DNA of 64,000 nt. Source: Tetrahymena elliotti 4EA (lineage: Eukaryota > Ciliophora > Oligohymenophorea > Hymenostomatida > Tetrahymenidae). Numbering within the stretch: the first letter of the stretch is position 1; every line of letters begins with the position of its first letter. The stretch spans positions 1 through 64,000 of the forward strand of contig JH720314.1 of the NCBI GenBank assembly GCA_000231825.2. Reading direction: 5' to 3'. The notes beneath the pieces were generated by a model. It was given only the letters and a program-made list of their open reading frames with translations. It was not told where the DNA came from and ran no database searches. The position numbers and the translations under genes are program-made. Shown one piece after another: positions 24,461-36,583 of the stretch.

Positions 24461-26818
24461 GAATCTGCTTTGTTTTTATTTATTATTAATTAAGCAAAAT
24501 ACTTAATATTATTTAATTATACAATTTTTAATATTACTTTCTATTATTTCAAAACAATCTACTAAAATTGACAATTTTTTCAAATTACGTACTTAATTAT
24601 GAATAGACAAATTAGATAAACTTTTGATCAAAGTATCAATTAATCAATTATTTTACAAATAAAATTTATTAAAATATCATTTGTTTTTTTGATGTATCAA
24701 ATATTACTTTTTTTGAGAACATTTTTTAATTTATGATTTGTTGATTCTTTGCTTTTATTTTAAATATTGTTCTTCATAATTATTTTTTTTGCTTTAAAAG
24801 TATGAAATATTTTCTATTTTCAGTGTGCGATGTTTCTATTCTGGATAGGTATATTTTACTTAATTATTAAATTTTTATTGCATTTTAAGTTTTTTTTAGA
24901 AGTATTTTTAAGTTTAAAATAAAATAAGTTATCATGCTAAAAATAATTATCTTTCTCATTCAAATGATAGCAATGAATTAATTTATCAATAAAATTTAAA
25001 TATATTTGAGCGTTAGCTCGAACTTTATCATTGCAAATAATAGTATTATGTCTACATTATAAACAATATAAAATTATGAAAAACACTTAAAATAGCTTAA
25101 AAAAAATAAATCAACTCTTTATTTTGTTACCTTCTCAATACTTTGTTATTAATATTTTATTATACCATAAATAAAAATGTTAACTTAACTTATTAGGTTA
25201 ATTTAATGAACTTTTATCTTTCTAATTTAAAAGATAATTAAAAAAAATCACTTAAAATGAAGAAATTAATAAATATTAATTAAGAATTAATTAATTTCTT
25301 ACATAATCATAAATAAAATAAATAAATCTAAAGCTAAATGCTTACCTTTTTCCAAAAAAAAAAGAAGCTAAATTTTTAAATTTCATTATAGCCAAAAATG
25401 AAATTAATTGGTATTTATTTTCTAAAAATTATTATAATTATTTTTTTAATTAATTAAGGCAAATACACTCTCAATCAATTATTTTTATTTTATTCATATT
25501 TTATTTAAAATTTATAATATTAAACAATATTTTAAAAGTTTTGAGAGATATTTTTTTACTTTTAATTTGTATTTTTAAATGAAATAATTTTTAAACATCC
25601 CAATAATTTTGATGATGATATTTTTATCGCCACTTTTTGAACACAAATAAGATTAATAAATAATTCTTTAGTATCAAAGATTTATAAAGAAGTATACATC
25701 AGATATTAGTATCGTTTAATTAACAATAATTAAATGATTACATCTTTGAGTTAATTAAAATGTATTTTTTTTACCAGAATTTATTTATTTCAACATTATG
25801 TAAGAAATTAAATTCAATATTAATAGCAAATTAATGTTAAAAATTTGTTTTAAATTTTTAATCGATTAAGGAAATAAAATATCAAATTTTATAACAAAAA
25901 TCAAGGTAAAACTCATAATTTAATCAATAAAATTTTAGGAAAAATTTAAGAATTAATTAAGTCTTCAAAATCAAAACATTTATTTTTAATGATTTATAAA
26001 GTATTTTAACAAAATTAATTGTAAGAATCGAGTTTAAAAGAGCAATTTTAGATGTAGATGGGGAAATAAATTATTCATTTACTCCACTAAAATTATGAGA
26101 GTAAAATGTGATAACATAAATTAAATAAGATTAGCTTATCTTTTGATGATAAAAGTAACTTTATGTAAATTTGAATTTTAGAATTTTAATTTTTCTTATA
26201 AATGGGTTATTTTTATAAGCTTGAGTAAAACTAAATTCATTTTTTAATAAATTAATAATATAAAATTTATTTTAATTTTGATTTAGAAAATTAATTTACA
26301 TATTTTCATTTTACTTTATATATGATTTCAATTTGATTTTTAAAAATAATTATTTTTTTTCAGTTTTATTTGGCTTTAAAATAATAAGAATAGAGAGTTC
26401 AGAATTTTTTTGAACTCAAAATATCAATTTATTATTTTTGAATTTTAAATTGAGTAAAAATTAAAAAAAATGTTAGAATGTATGTTTAAATTTTTTAAGA
26501 ATACAAAATAGAATTTTAGCTATTTATAAAATTGTTTGACTTTAAAAAAATAATAGCCAGTCAATTTTTTTGTAAAATAAAATAATTAATTAATTGTTCC
26601 AATAAAGTAATAATATCTTTGTTTTTAAATAATATAATAATAAAAAATCTTATTTATTATAATTAAATCTTTAATTTTTTTGGCGCAAATATTCTTAAAT
26701 TAGAAATAGATGCCACAAAAAATTAATTAGAAAACTAGTTATTGAAAACAACTTTTTATACAAAATTTACATTAAAGAAAATTTATACTAATTAATTATT
26801 CATAAATACAAATTTAAA
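24461..26818. other. Long AT-rich intergenic region
   Basis: 2.36 kb, the longest spacer of the window. It is extremely A/T-rich with poly-A and poly-T runs. I see no supported exon, RNA gene or repeat; open frames are compositional. It includes the presumed promoter of the polymerase gene at its right end. Confidence 0.6.
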
Positions 26819-29800
26819 ATGAGTGACGAAGAATATTCATAAGGACCTGAAGATTTTGGGGAAGACATAGAAGAAAATTTTGATGAAGAAATTGAAGATT
26901 TAGACGAAGAAGATTTTGCCTTACTTTAAGCTTAAGAGGATTAAGACTTGTCTAATAAAAAATACTGCAGACCTCCAATAGATACAGCCAAAATTAATGA
27001 ATAAAATGACTTTTATTTTATGTAATTGGATGCAGATTATTATTTGGTCAGCAATAGTAAAAAAGATGGAGACAAAGGAGATGAGAAATAAAGTTAAAAT
27101 TAGCCAAATAAAAAAGAAGTGGATGAAAATTCTGAAAGAGAACCAATTATTAGAATGTATGGTGTTACCAAAGAGCAACATTCTGTTTTAGTAAGCATTC
27201 GTGGTGTAGTTCCTTATTTATTTGTTAAGCTTCCTGATAAAATATAACCTACTGCTCAAACTTTAAAAAGCATCTAAGATGATCTAAACAAGTTAGGTAA
27301 AAAAATCTTAAAAATATTTGGATAAATTTATTTTATTTAAAAAATTAGGAAAATTCTAAAGAAATGTCAAGACTACTAACTTCATTAAGAAGATAGAAGT
27401 AGTTAAGGGTGAATCAATAAAATACTATAAAGGAAATAACTACTAACCAGAATTTTTTTTAAAAATTTACACTTTCATACCTCCCTTTATTCCTGCTTTG
27501 AGAGGTATCATTGAAAAAGGTTATTCAATTGAAAATGTAAGATTCCCCTCAATAACTTTTGAATCTAACATTCCTTTTGCACTTCGTTATATGATTGATG
27601 CAGATATTGTAGGTATGGGTTGGATCAAATTAGATAAGGAAAACTTTAAAATTCGTAGTTCTGAAAGAAATAAATCTAGATGCTAAATAGAAATCGATGT
27701 AGATTACTAGCATGTCCATGGTATGGATGCTTAAGACACATAATGGGCTGACATTGCTCCTTTAAGAATTTTTAGTTTTGATATTGAATGTCTTGCTTTG
27801 ACAGGTGGTTTTCCTAATGCTTCTAAGTATTTTACATACAATCAAAATAAAAGGTTTTTAATTTGATTTTATTATTAAAATAGGGATCCTATCATCTAAA
27901 TAGCTACAGTACTTAAAATACATGATTAGCAGGAAGAAATAGTAAAAACTGTTTTTACAATGGATACCTGTGCAAATATTCCTGGTTGTATTGTAAAATC
28001 ATTTTAAACAGAATCTGAATTATTAATAGAATGGGAGAAATTCTTGTAGAATGTAGATCCAGACATTTTCCTTGGTTATAACATCACAAATTTCGATTTT
28101 CCATACATTATTGAGAGAGGCAAACAGCTTAAAATCAACAATGGAAAGTAGAATAATAAAATTTAATCATTCTTATCTATTTATAATTTTTCAATTAAAT
28201 CAGGTATGGTTATTTAGGCAGAATTAAAAATTCTATCACAAGAATTAAAGATGGTAAATATTTATCTAAGGCCATGGGTATGAGAGATGTAAATTACTTG
28301 TTTTATTTTGAGTTTATTCATTTTTTTCTTAAAATTGCCTTTTTAATTTTAGACTAAAGAAATGAATTTTGAAGGAAGAATTCAACTTGATATGTTAATG
28401 CACATGCATAGAGATACTAAATTAAGTAGTTATAGTCTTAATAATGTTTCTTATCATTTCTTGAATGAACAAAAAGAAGATGTTCACCATACCTAAATTT
28501 CTGGTTTGTAAAAAGGTGATGCAGAAACTCGTAAAAGATTAGCTGTTTACTGCTTAAAAGATGCTCAATTGCCCTTAAAACTTATGTAAAAGCTCATGTG
28601 TATCTATAATTACACAGAAATGGCTCGTGTCACAGGTATTTAAATATTAATATAATATTTAATAAATTTTAAAATATTGCAAATATAGGAGTCCCAGTCA
28701 ACTTTTTATTCACAAGAGGTCAACAAATTAAGGTTGCTAGTTAGTTATATAGAAGAACTAAGCTTTTAGGTCTATATATTCCTACATAGCGTTCTCAAGG
28801 TTAAGGAGATAAATTTGAAGGTGCTTTCGTCTTGGAACCTAAAAAGGGATTTTATGACAAACCCATAGCTACTTTGGATTTTGCATCTTTGTATCCTTCT
28901 ATTATGATGGCCCATAATCTTTGCTATTCTACCCTTATTGATAAATGTAAAATTTTAAAGTTATAAATTTAAGCAAACAAATTTTATTTATAATTATTTA
29001 GCTGTTGTAAAAAACATGAATAAGGAAGACTACACATTAACTCCTCATGGTGACTATTTTGCAAAACCCCATGTCAGATAAGGAATTCTTCCAGATATCT
29101 TAAAGGAACTTTTAGCAGCAAGAAAGAAAGCTAAAAATGAGCTTGCAAAAGAAACTGATCCCTTAAGAAAAGCCGTCTTAGATGGTAGACAATTAGCTCT
29201 TAAAATATCTGCAAACTCTGTCTATGGTTTTACAGGTGCTTAAGTAGGTTAATTGCCTTGTCTTGAAATTTCTTCTTCTGTTACTTCATTTGGTCGTTAG
29301 ATGATTGAAGCAACAAGAGATTTTGTCCTTAAACATTATAATAAATAAAATGGATACAACTATGATTCTGATGTAAGTTTCAACAATTTTAAATTAATTG
29401 AATAATAATTAAATAACATAACAGGTTATTTATGGTGACACAGATTCAGTCATGGTTAAATTTGGTTGTGAATCTATTGAAGAATCTATGAAATATGGTA
29501 AAGAAGCCGCTGATTTAATTAGTAAAAAATTATTTATAAATCCCATCAAACTTGAATTCGAAAAAGTTTACTATCCTTATCTCTTGATTTCTAAAAAGCG
29601 TTATGCTGGTTGTTTTTACACAAAACCAGATAAATATGATAAAATTGATACAAAGGGTATGGAAAATGTAAGAAGAGATAATTGCTAATTCATTAGAGAA
29701 ATGATGAACACTTGCTTGAAATATATCCTTGTTGAACATAAATAAGATGGTATATAAAGATCTATATAATTCATTAAAGGTTGCATATCAGATTTATATC

Positions 29801-30638
29801 AAAACAAAGTTGATATTTCAAAGCTGGTTATTACAAAATCTTTAACTAAAAAATCTGCTGATGATGATGAAGATGAAGATGATGGAAAAAATAAGAGCAA
29901 TAACAATAATAAAGGAAAATAAGAACCAGCTGCTAATTAATATAAAGCAAAACAAGCACATGTTGAATTGGCAAAAACGATGGCCAAAAGAGATCCTGGA
30001 AGTGCTCCTCATGTAATTTCTTTTTATTAAAAAAATAATAATTATAAAATTAACTTATTTTAATTCAAATCTAGATTGGAGATAGAATTCCTTATGTCAT
30101 CATAGCAGGAGCAAAATCAGCTAAAAACTATGAGAAAGCAGAAGATCCAATTTATGTATTGAAGAACGATATTCCTTTAGACTATGAATATTACATTGAA
30201 AAGCAAATTAAAAATCCTATTACTCGTATATACTAGCACATTATAGATAATGTTGACTCTCTTTTCTCAGGAGAACATACTAAAAACAGATATCAACCTA
30301 AAGTTAATATTGGACATGGCTTAGGAAAATTTGTAGTAAAAAAAGATAATTGTTTACATTGTAAAACCTAAGTTAATGGTAAATAACCTGTGTGCGATAA
30401 CTGTCTTGAAAGAAACCCTCAAAGACTAATTGATATTTATACTGAAAAAATTATTTAACACTAATCTATTGAATATTAATTTAATCAACTTTGGACTTAG
30501 TGCCAAAGATGCTAAGGTAGTTTACATGAAGAAGTTATTTGCTCTAATAGAGATTGTCCTATTTATTACAGAAGAACTAAGTTGCAAACAGATTTAGCAA
30601 GATCCTAATAGGTATTAAACCGTTTTGATTAATGGTGA
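26819..30638 (+). CDS. POLD1: DNA polymerase delta catalytic subunit (family B)
   Basis: Replicative polymerase with proofreading, in the nucleus. ATG 26819 opens an acidic head ([16 protein letters not shown]). The first intron is 27297-27348 and about seven more of 40-65 nt follow. Exonuclease motifs are intact: Exo [16 protein letters not shown], Exo [12 protein letters not shown], Exo [12 protein letters not shown]. Polymerase motifs: [17 protein letters not shown] (about 28870), [15 protein letters not shown] (about 29205), [14 protein letters not shown] (29428-29466). The C-terminal metal modules are complete: CysA CLHCKTQVNGKQPVCDNC (C-x2-C-x10-C-x2-C) and CysB CQRC...CSNRDC, the iron-sulfur site of this subunit. 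The protein ends LNRFDQW. Length is roughly 1,100 residues. An acidic Asn/Lys-rich insert lies at about 29845-29940, unlike typical relatives. Confidence 0.97.
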
Positions 30639-31259
30639 TTAATTACTAGAAATAAAATATTAAATTAAACTGCTAAATATTTGATAGTGTTTATAAATTT
30701 TGTATCTTATTAAAGAATCTTAATTAAACTTAAGAGTTCAAATTTTAACTAATTCTTATCTATCTCCATTATTATTTATTTTTAAAAATAATTATTTTAC
30801 ATTCAAATTTTAAATACTCTATAAAATTGAAAGAAATAATGTAAAAATTAAAATATCTTCAAATAAGTTTATTTCTAAATCAGCAATTTTACAAATATTT
30901 TTTTTAAAGATATTTCAAAGAGTTAAAAATGTAAAAAGTAAATAATAATATTACAAATAAGATGAAATATTTGCAATTAATTTCTATTTTTTTTCTGAAA
31001 ATTTATCTTATAATTAATCTATAAATATCATTTAACGAATTACTGAAATTCATCTTAATGTTTTAATAGTTCAATTAAAACCTCCTTAGGTTATTTTCAT
31101 AGTCTTTTAGTATTAAAATAGTTAATATTGGTATGAAGTGATTTTAAGATAGGTTATTTACAGATATTTGTTTACAAATATTATATTTATACAATTTTTT
31201 GATAAATAAGTTAGGTTTTTTAATTTAAAAATGATAATTAAATAAATAATTATTATTTT
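30639..31259. other. Convergent 3' spacer
   Basis: 0.6 kb between two converging genes. It should contain both 3' ends. AT-rich, with no feature I can support. Confidence 0.55.
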
Positions 31260-34200
31260 TCAATTATCTAATTTAAATTTATTTTTTCTTACAATTTTTT
31301 TTACACTAAAATCTCTTTCAGATAATATTTACTTCTCAGTATTTTCATTTTATTACTCATTTTATTTTTTTTTCACTTCTTTACTTTTATTTGAAGATTT
31401 TTCATTATTTATTGCACTTTCTTAACTTTTTCTTTCTTTTATTTTTGATTAACGAGAGTTTAAATTTGTTCCAGAAATATCATTTTCTTAAGCTTTTAGC
31501 TTATTATCTATTGAATTTGAGTCTTTAAGATGTTACTCAGTATCTTACTTTATTTATTCATCATTTACTTTAGAAATTACTATTTTAATAGAATTTTTGG
31601 TTTTTTAATTTTTCAATTTCTCTTTGTGATTCTCAGAATCATCTTCACTCTAATAAGACCTAATATTTAAAATAATAAAGAAAATTGATAATAAATATAA
31701 AAAATTATGTGCCTTACATTTAACTACTGCTTAGTTTTTTAGTTTGGTTATTTTTATTCTAGGATTTATTCAAATTCTTTTAAGATGTTAACTTTTATGC
31801 TTTTGCTTCATCTAAGTCATCTCTACTTTTTGAATTTTCATTTTGATATTAAATGGCTTTTTCTTTTTCTTAAGGATTTTGTTTTTATTTTTTTTACTAT
31901 GAGCTGCCATTTTAATAAATATTTTTCATCTCTTCAATCTTTTAAACATTTTTAATTTTATTATTTTATGAAGAATCTTAAGTTTCTTTTTTGTTTGTTT
32001 TTTATGATTTAGATAAATTTTCATTTTTTTTATTTTGCTAGACATCTGCATGACCTTTATTTGAAGATTAATCATTAGATTTTTCTTTATCTTTTGGTTC
32101 TCTTTATTTACTTTTATCTTACTTATCATCCTTAATTTGCTTTATACTTTTGACCTATTCATTTGTTATCTTGACTTCTTTTTATACTTTTTAAACCTAG
32201 TTTTCTTATAATTCATTTTATTTTTATTCATATTTTTCTCCCTTTTCAAACTATTGTTTTTCATTTATTACATTTTTTTCTTTTTTTATTTTATCAGAAT
32301 TTTCTAAAGCTGTTTAATCAGCTGTTAATTTCTTTGAGCTTTTGTGTTGCTTTAAATCTATTTAATCTAAACCACTTTTACCTTATTTTTATGCTAAAAT
32401 TTTTTATAATTATCTTTTTTAATTATTGTCTTCTTATTTTTTATTTAAACTTTATTCACTTTGATTTCTTTTAAAATTATTCTAGTTAATTTTTATTTTT
32501 TATGTTTAATTTTATTGAGGTTTGATTGATGAAGAATTCAATTTTTAAAATTGAAGCGTATCTTTTGTATTCTTATCTTTGCTAAGGCTGCTTTGATTGA
32601 TTCTTTAATTTTCACTGCTCTTAATTTTTTATTTTGCTAAAAGTCGATTTGTATATAAAACAGTTTATAATTTATCTTTAGAGTCTTTGTTTTAGAATAA
32701 ATTCTTAGCATCTATATTATTTTAAAAATACTTTTTTTGTTTCTAAAATGTTTGATTTTTATTTATTGAAGAGGTATTATTAATTCTTGGGGACGTACTC
32801 TTTATATTTTTTGTATCTTTTAAAAAAATGTTGCTGTTTTTTTATTTAACTTCAGTAGTTTTTGAATTGCTTATTTCTCTATCTAAACTCCTTTATTTTT
32901 ATTAAATATTTTTTTAATTGCTGTTTGTATTAGAAATTTTAGTCTGTTAATTTTAATGAGAATAAAAACTATTTGCTGTCTTAGATTTTTCTTAATTTTT
33001 TAATAAAAAACTATTATCATTAACAATTTTTGTTCCTATTAATGTGTTTAAATTTTAACTTTAAAATTTTTGTGTTTCTCCTAAAAATTTAGATGCAGAA
33101 TGTGGTCTTTTTATAAATTAATTGCTAGTAATCTTTAAAGATGAATTATTTTTAGCAAAATTCATTTGTTAAAAATTTCTTTAGGGAGAACTTTAACTTT
33201 TTAGATTGAGAATATTTCTTTAATCCTTCTAATCTGATGCATTTTATTTTTATTTTTAAGGATTATTGCTGTCAACTTAGTTTAACATCTAATTTTTAAT
33301 TTCTTATTCACGAAGCCATTTATCATGTTCGATCTGAAACATGAATTTAATTAAAAGACTTTTTTTAAGACTTTCATCTCTTTTTTATTTATCGTTTGGA
33401 GAAGTTCTTCTTATTTTAGATCCCTTTAGACCATAATTTATAATTCTAGAGGTAGAAGGACTTTGGTTTTCTTAATTAAAATTTTATTCTCTTTAGTAAG
33501 AGACATTATTTAAAATTAAATTCCTATAGTGCTCATTTTTCAGACTCTCTAAATTTTATTCTGACATCTCAAATTAATTAGGCTGAGTATCCAATTTTTA
33601 TTTTTCATAACTTCCGCTTCCTTTGTCAAATAATTTATTTATTTTTATTTCTCTTTTTATTTTTTGAGCAGAATTACTTCTTTAAATATATTTAGATGGT
33701 ATAAATTAGTTTGAGTGGTATCTTTCTTTTAAACTGCATGAAGATTAAGAATTTTCATCAATATCTATGCAATTATCTTATGTTTATTCTATCTTTAGTT
33801 TTATTGTTTTAACTTAGCTTTAATTAGGTATCTCAGTTTATTAAAATATCGGATTTTCATTCTTAACTTCAGTATTAAAATTGTTTTTATCACAGCTTTT
33901 TGAAAATTCAAAGTCTATTTTTTTGTAAACAGCATGTATTGGTGGGAAATAGTTTACCATTTATAGTTTTTCCGCATACTCTTTTAATTTAGCTTTTTAC
34001 TATAAGGTACTTTACTCAAGTTTCATTGCTTTTTTTACAAATTGATTCTTTCTACAATTTTATATAACAAGAGGAATAGGTGAATATCTATTCGTTTCTG
34101 GCTATAAGTCAGTAATGCTTTAAGTTTCTTATTTTTCATCCTCACTGCTTTTGAATCTGATTCTTTAATTGATTTTACTAGTACTTGGACGTATCTTCTA

Positions 34201-35907
34201 ATCAGATATTGTTGAGGATTGATTTTCAAACATACTTTTATTTTTACTTGAGTTACTTTAGTTTAATTTTTCAAGCAGTTGTTCATTAATTACCACCTTT
34301 TTAACGGCACTTTAAATATCTAACTATTTACTATACTCCTATTCATTTGAGTTAATTAAACTTCTTTAGTTAAGCTTTATGTAATTTTTGTTTTAATTAG
34401 GATGTTTTTATCTCTGTAGATAAATCTTTTTTTACCCTTATTTATTTACATCTTAGTTGTTGTACTTAGAAGTAATTACTCCTTCTTAATCACAATCTTC
34501 TTCTTAATCGCTATCAATTAGCAGTTATTATTTTTTATTATATTATTGTTAAATATACTCATAAAGAGCTTATGGAATGTGTTTCTTATTCGAAAATTTA
34601 AATTCCAAGACTTCACTGTAAGGAGTCTTCTTTGTTACAGTATATTTGTATTAATTTTTAGTGCTAAAAACTATTTCTTCCCCAAAAGTTTCTCCTTTCT
34701 ATAACAAAGCTACAGTTTGATAATCTATAACTTCTTTTTTATTTTATACTGTAATAAATTGCTTTTAGTTAATTTAGTTGCCTACAAAATTATATTAATT
34801 CTAGACTTGTATATGTCTCTTTTTGTTTTATTGTACCTGTAATTCGAAAAAACCTTCTTTTATAAGATAAAATTTATATATATCTTGTTGTTGTCTATTG
34901 TAAATAATCTTATCTCCTTATTTAATAGTTTCTTATAAGACATATTAGTCCTTTATTTTTTCAACATCTTACTCATTTAAAATAATATTTTCTGACTAAA
35001 AAAAGTCTTCTAAAAATGTGTCAAATTTTAATAAATAAGAAGACCTCTCTAAAAGAAATCTCTACAAACCTTCAACATCCAATCTTAAAAGTGAAACATC
35101 TGTTAGGGCATAATAACTAAGATCATCATAATCAACATCTCTAATTTCAAACAGATACTTATTTAATATAAATCCTGATTTACAACTTGTTGATAAAGAA
35201 ATAATATTGGGTTGTTGTAAATATGTTTCTCCTTAACCAAAAGAGTTAAAAAATTAAGGAGCTTAAAAATAAAATTCATCATCTTCATTTATAACATTCT
35301 ATCTTAAAGTTTTAAAATTATTAGAAAATGTTCTTTGATTAACTTTCTTTCTATTTTAGTACATCATATTAACATCAACATATTTTAAATCATCTGATGA
35401 ATAATGCTAAAATTTATATCCTTTTTCATACAAAAGTTCACCTATTTCATTTTTAATTTCCTAACGTCCTGCTTATAAACTGTCTTTACGATTTTTTCTA
35501 TTTGCCCTTGTTTATTTCTACTTCTAATCTTTTTCACTATTTTCCAAAGAATCATCAGGATTGCATTATTCCTTTTCTGAGCTTTTTTCTAGGTCTTTTA
35601 AATAAAATGGATTGTTTGCTTCATATTTAATTTCAACACTTCCTTAAATCAATATAATAAGGCATTTTTCTTATTGAGTTTGGCTAACTTAGATGGGTGA
35701 ATCTTATTCATATTCTATTAATGTAAATTTTTCAGCTAGAATATCAAGCAATTTGTCGCTGTTTTTAGTAATTTTTTCCCAAAAATCCCATTCACTATAA
35801 GATCTAAAAAACTCCCTTATAGCTTGTTTATCTTTTTGATTTTTATTCTTCTTTTGAAATACATCTTTTATTTAATCTAAAAACTTCTACTTATCAAATT
35901 CATTCAT
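31260..35907 (-). CDS. Cyclic-nucleotide-binding-domain-like protein with very long low-complexity tail
   Basis: Two exons (35907-31718 and 31659-31260, intron 58 nt) give exactly 1,530 codons. The N-terminal part holds cNMP-binding-like beta-rolls. The first is around residues 40-270: helix YSEWDFWEKITKNSDKL, then CLIILIQGSVEIKYE, with a long charged insertion, and VSLLRLDVEGLQRFLLERS. The second is around 320-445: IKQGDKIIYNRQQQDIYKFY, LIKEGFFELQV, and the classical turn LLQKGETFGEEIVFSTKN. The phosphate-cassette Arg is not evident after GETFGEE, so cyclic-nucleotide binding is doubtful. Residues about 450-1529 are Lys/Asn/Gln/Ser-rich with no fold I recognise (for example SKVNDEQIKQDTEQHLKDSN). 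No membrane segment is seen, so it is not an ion channel. Confidence 0.8.
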
Positions 35908-36583
35908 AATTTCATAAACTTGCAATTTAATCTTACAATTTTATTAAAAATAAAAATAAAAGAAAATTTGTTTGAATATAAACCTTCTTAGCAATCACAT
36001 CTAATATTAATTAGTTTTTGAATTTTCAAGAAAATCTATTTATAAATATGATAAAATAAATTAATGGATTCATGCACATAAAATATTATAGTAAATATAA
36101 ATTCTTTTAATTTTACATATTTAATACTAGTCTTCTCAGTTTAGCTTATTTAATTTTTAATTCATTCTTATTAACACTTTTTTTTGTTTTTTTATTGAAA
36201 ACTTTAAAGAATTCAATCAAACAAATAGCCATAAATATCTATTACAAAATTTTTTGTTTTCAATTTTTAAAAAGTGAAAATTATTCTAATTCATATTATT
36301 TGTTTTTATTTAAACTATAAAGAACTCAACCAAACAAATAACCATAAAATAAATATTTATTTCAGACTTTTTATTGTTTTAATTTGGTAGAAGATATTTT
36401 TAATGATAACAATAAATTTATGCAAGAGGAAGAAGGAGAGTTTAATTAAACGAATAACCATAAAAATTTATTTAAAATTTGTAGAAAAAATGAAAAGTAT
36501 TTTACTAATTTATAAATTTAATATAAAAAATTAAATTTTATTTGAAAATCTGAATTGATGAAAAAAAATTTGTTTTATGAAAT
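35908..36583. other. Spacer between two minus-strand genes
   Basis: The interval holds the promoter side of the cNMP-like gene and the 3' flank of the glucosidase gene. It contains the degenerate repeat array listed at 36205-36470 and nothing else that I can support. Confidence 0.55.
36205..36470. repeat. Three degenerate tandem copies of a ~115-nt unit
   Basis: The core AAAGAATTCAATCAAACAAA followed by TAGCCATAAA at 36205-36237 recurs with changes at about 36319-36351 (AAAGAACTCAACCAAACAAA then TAACCATAAA) and about 36434-36470 (TTTAATTAAACGAATAACCA then TAAA). The sequence upstream of copies 1 and 2 (TTGTTTTT...ATT..AAACT) is also shared. Spacing is about 114 and 117 nt, so this is an ageing tandem duplication in the spacer. 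Confidence 0.6.

Noticed and set aside
29530..29739. 69-codon minus-strand frame
   Set aside because: It is antisense to the motif C exon of the polymerase delta gene.
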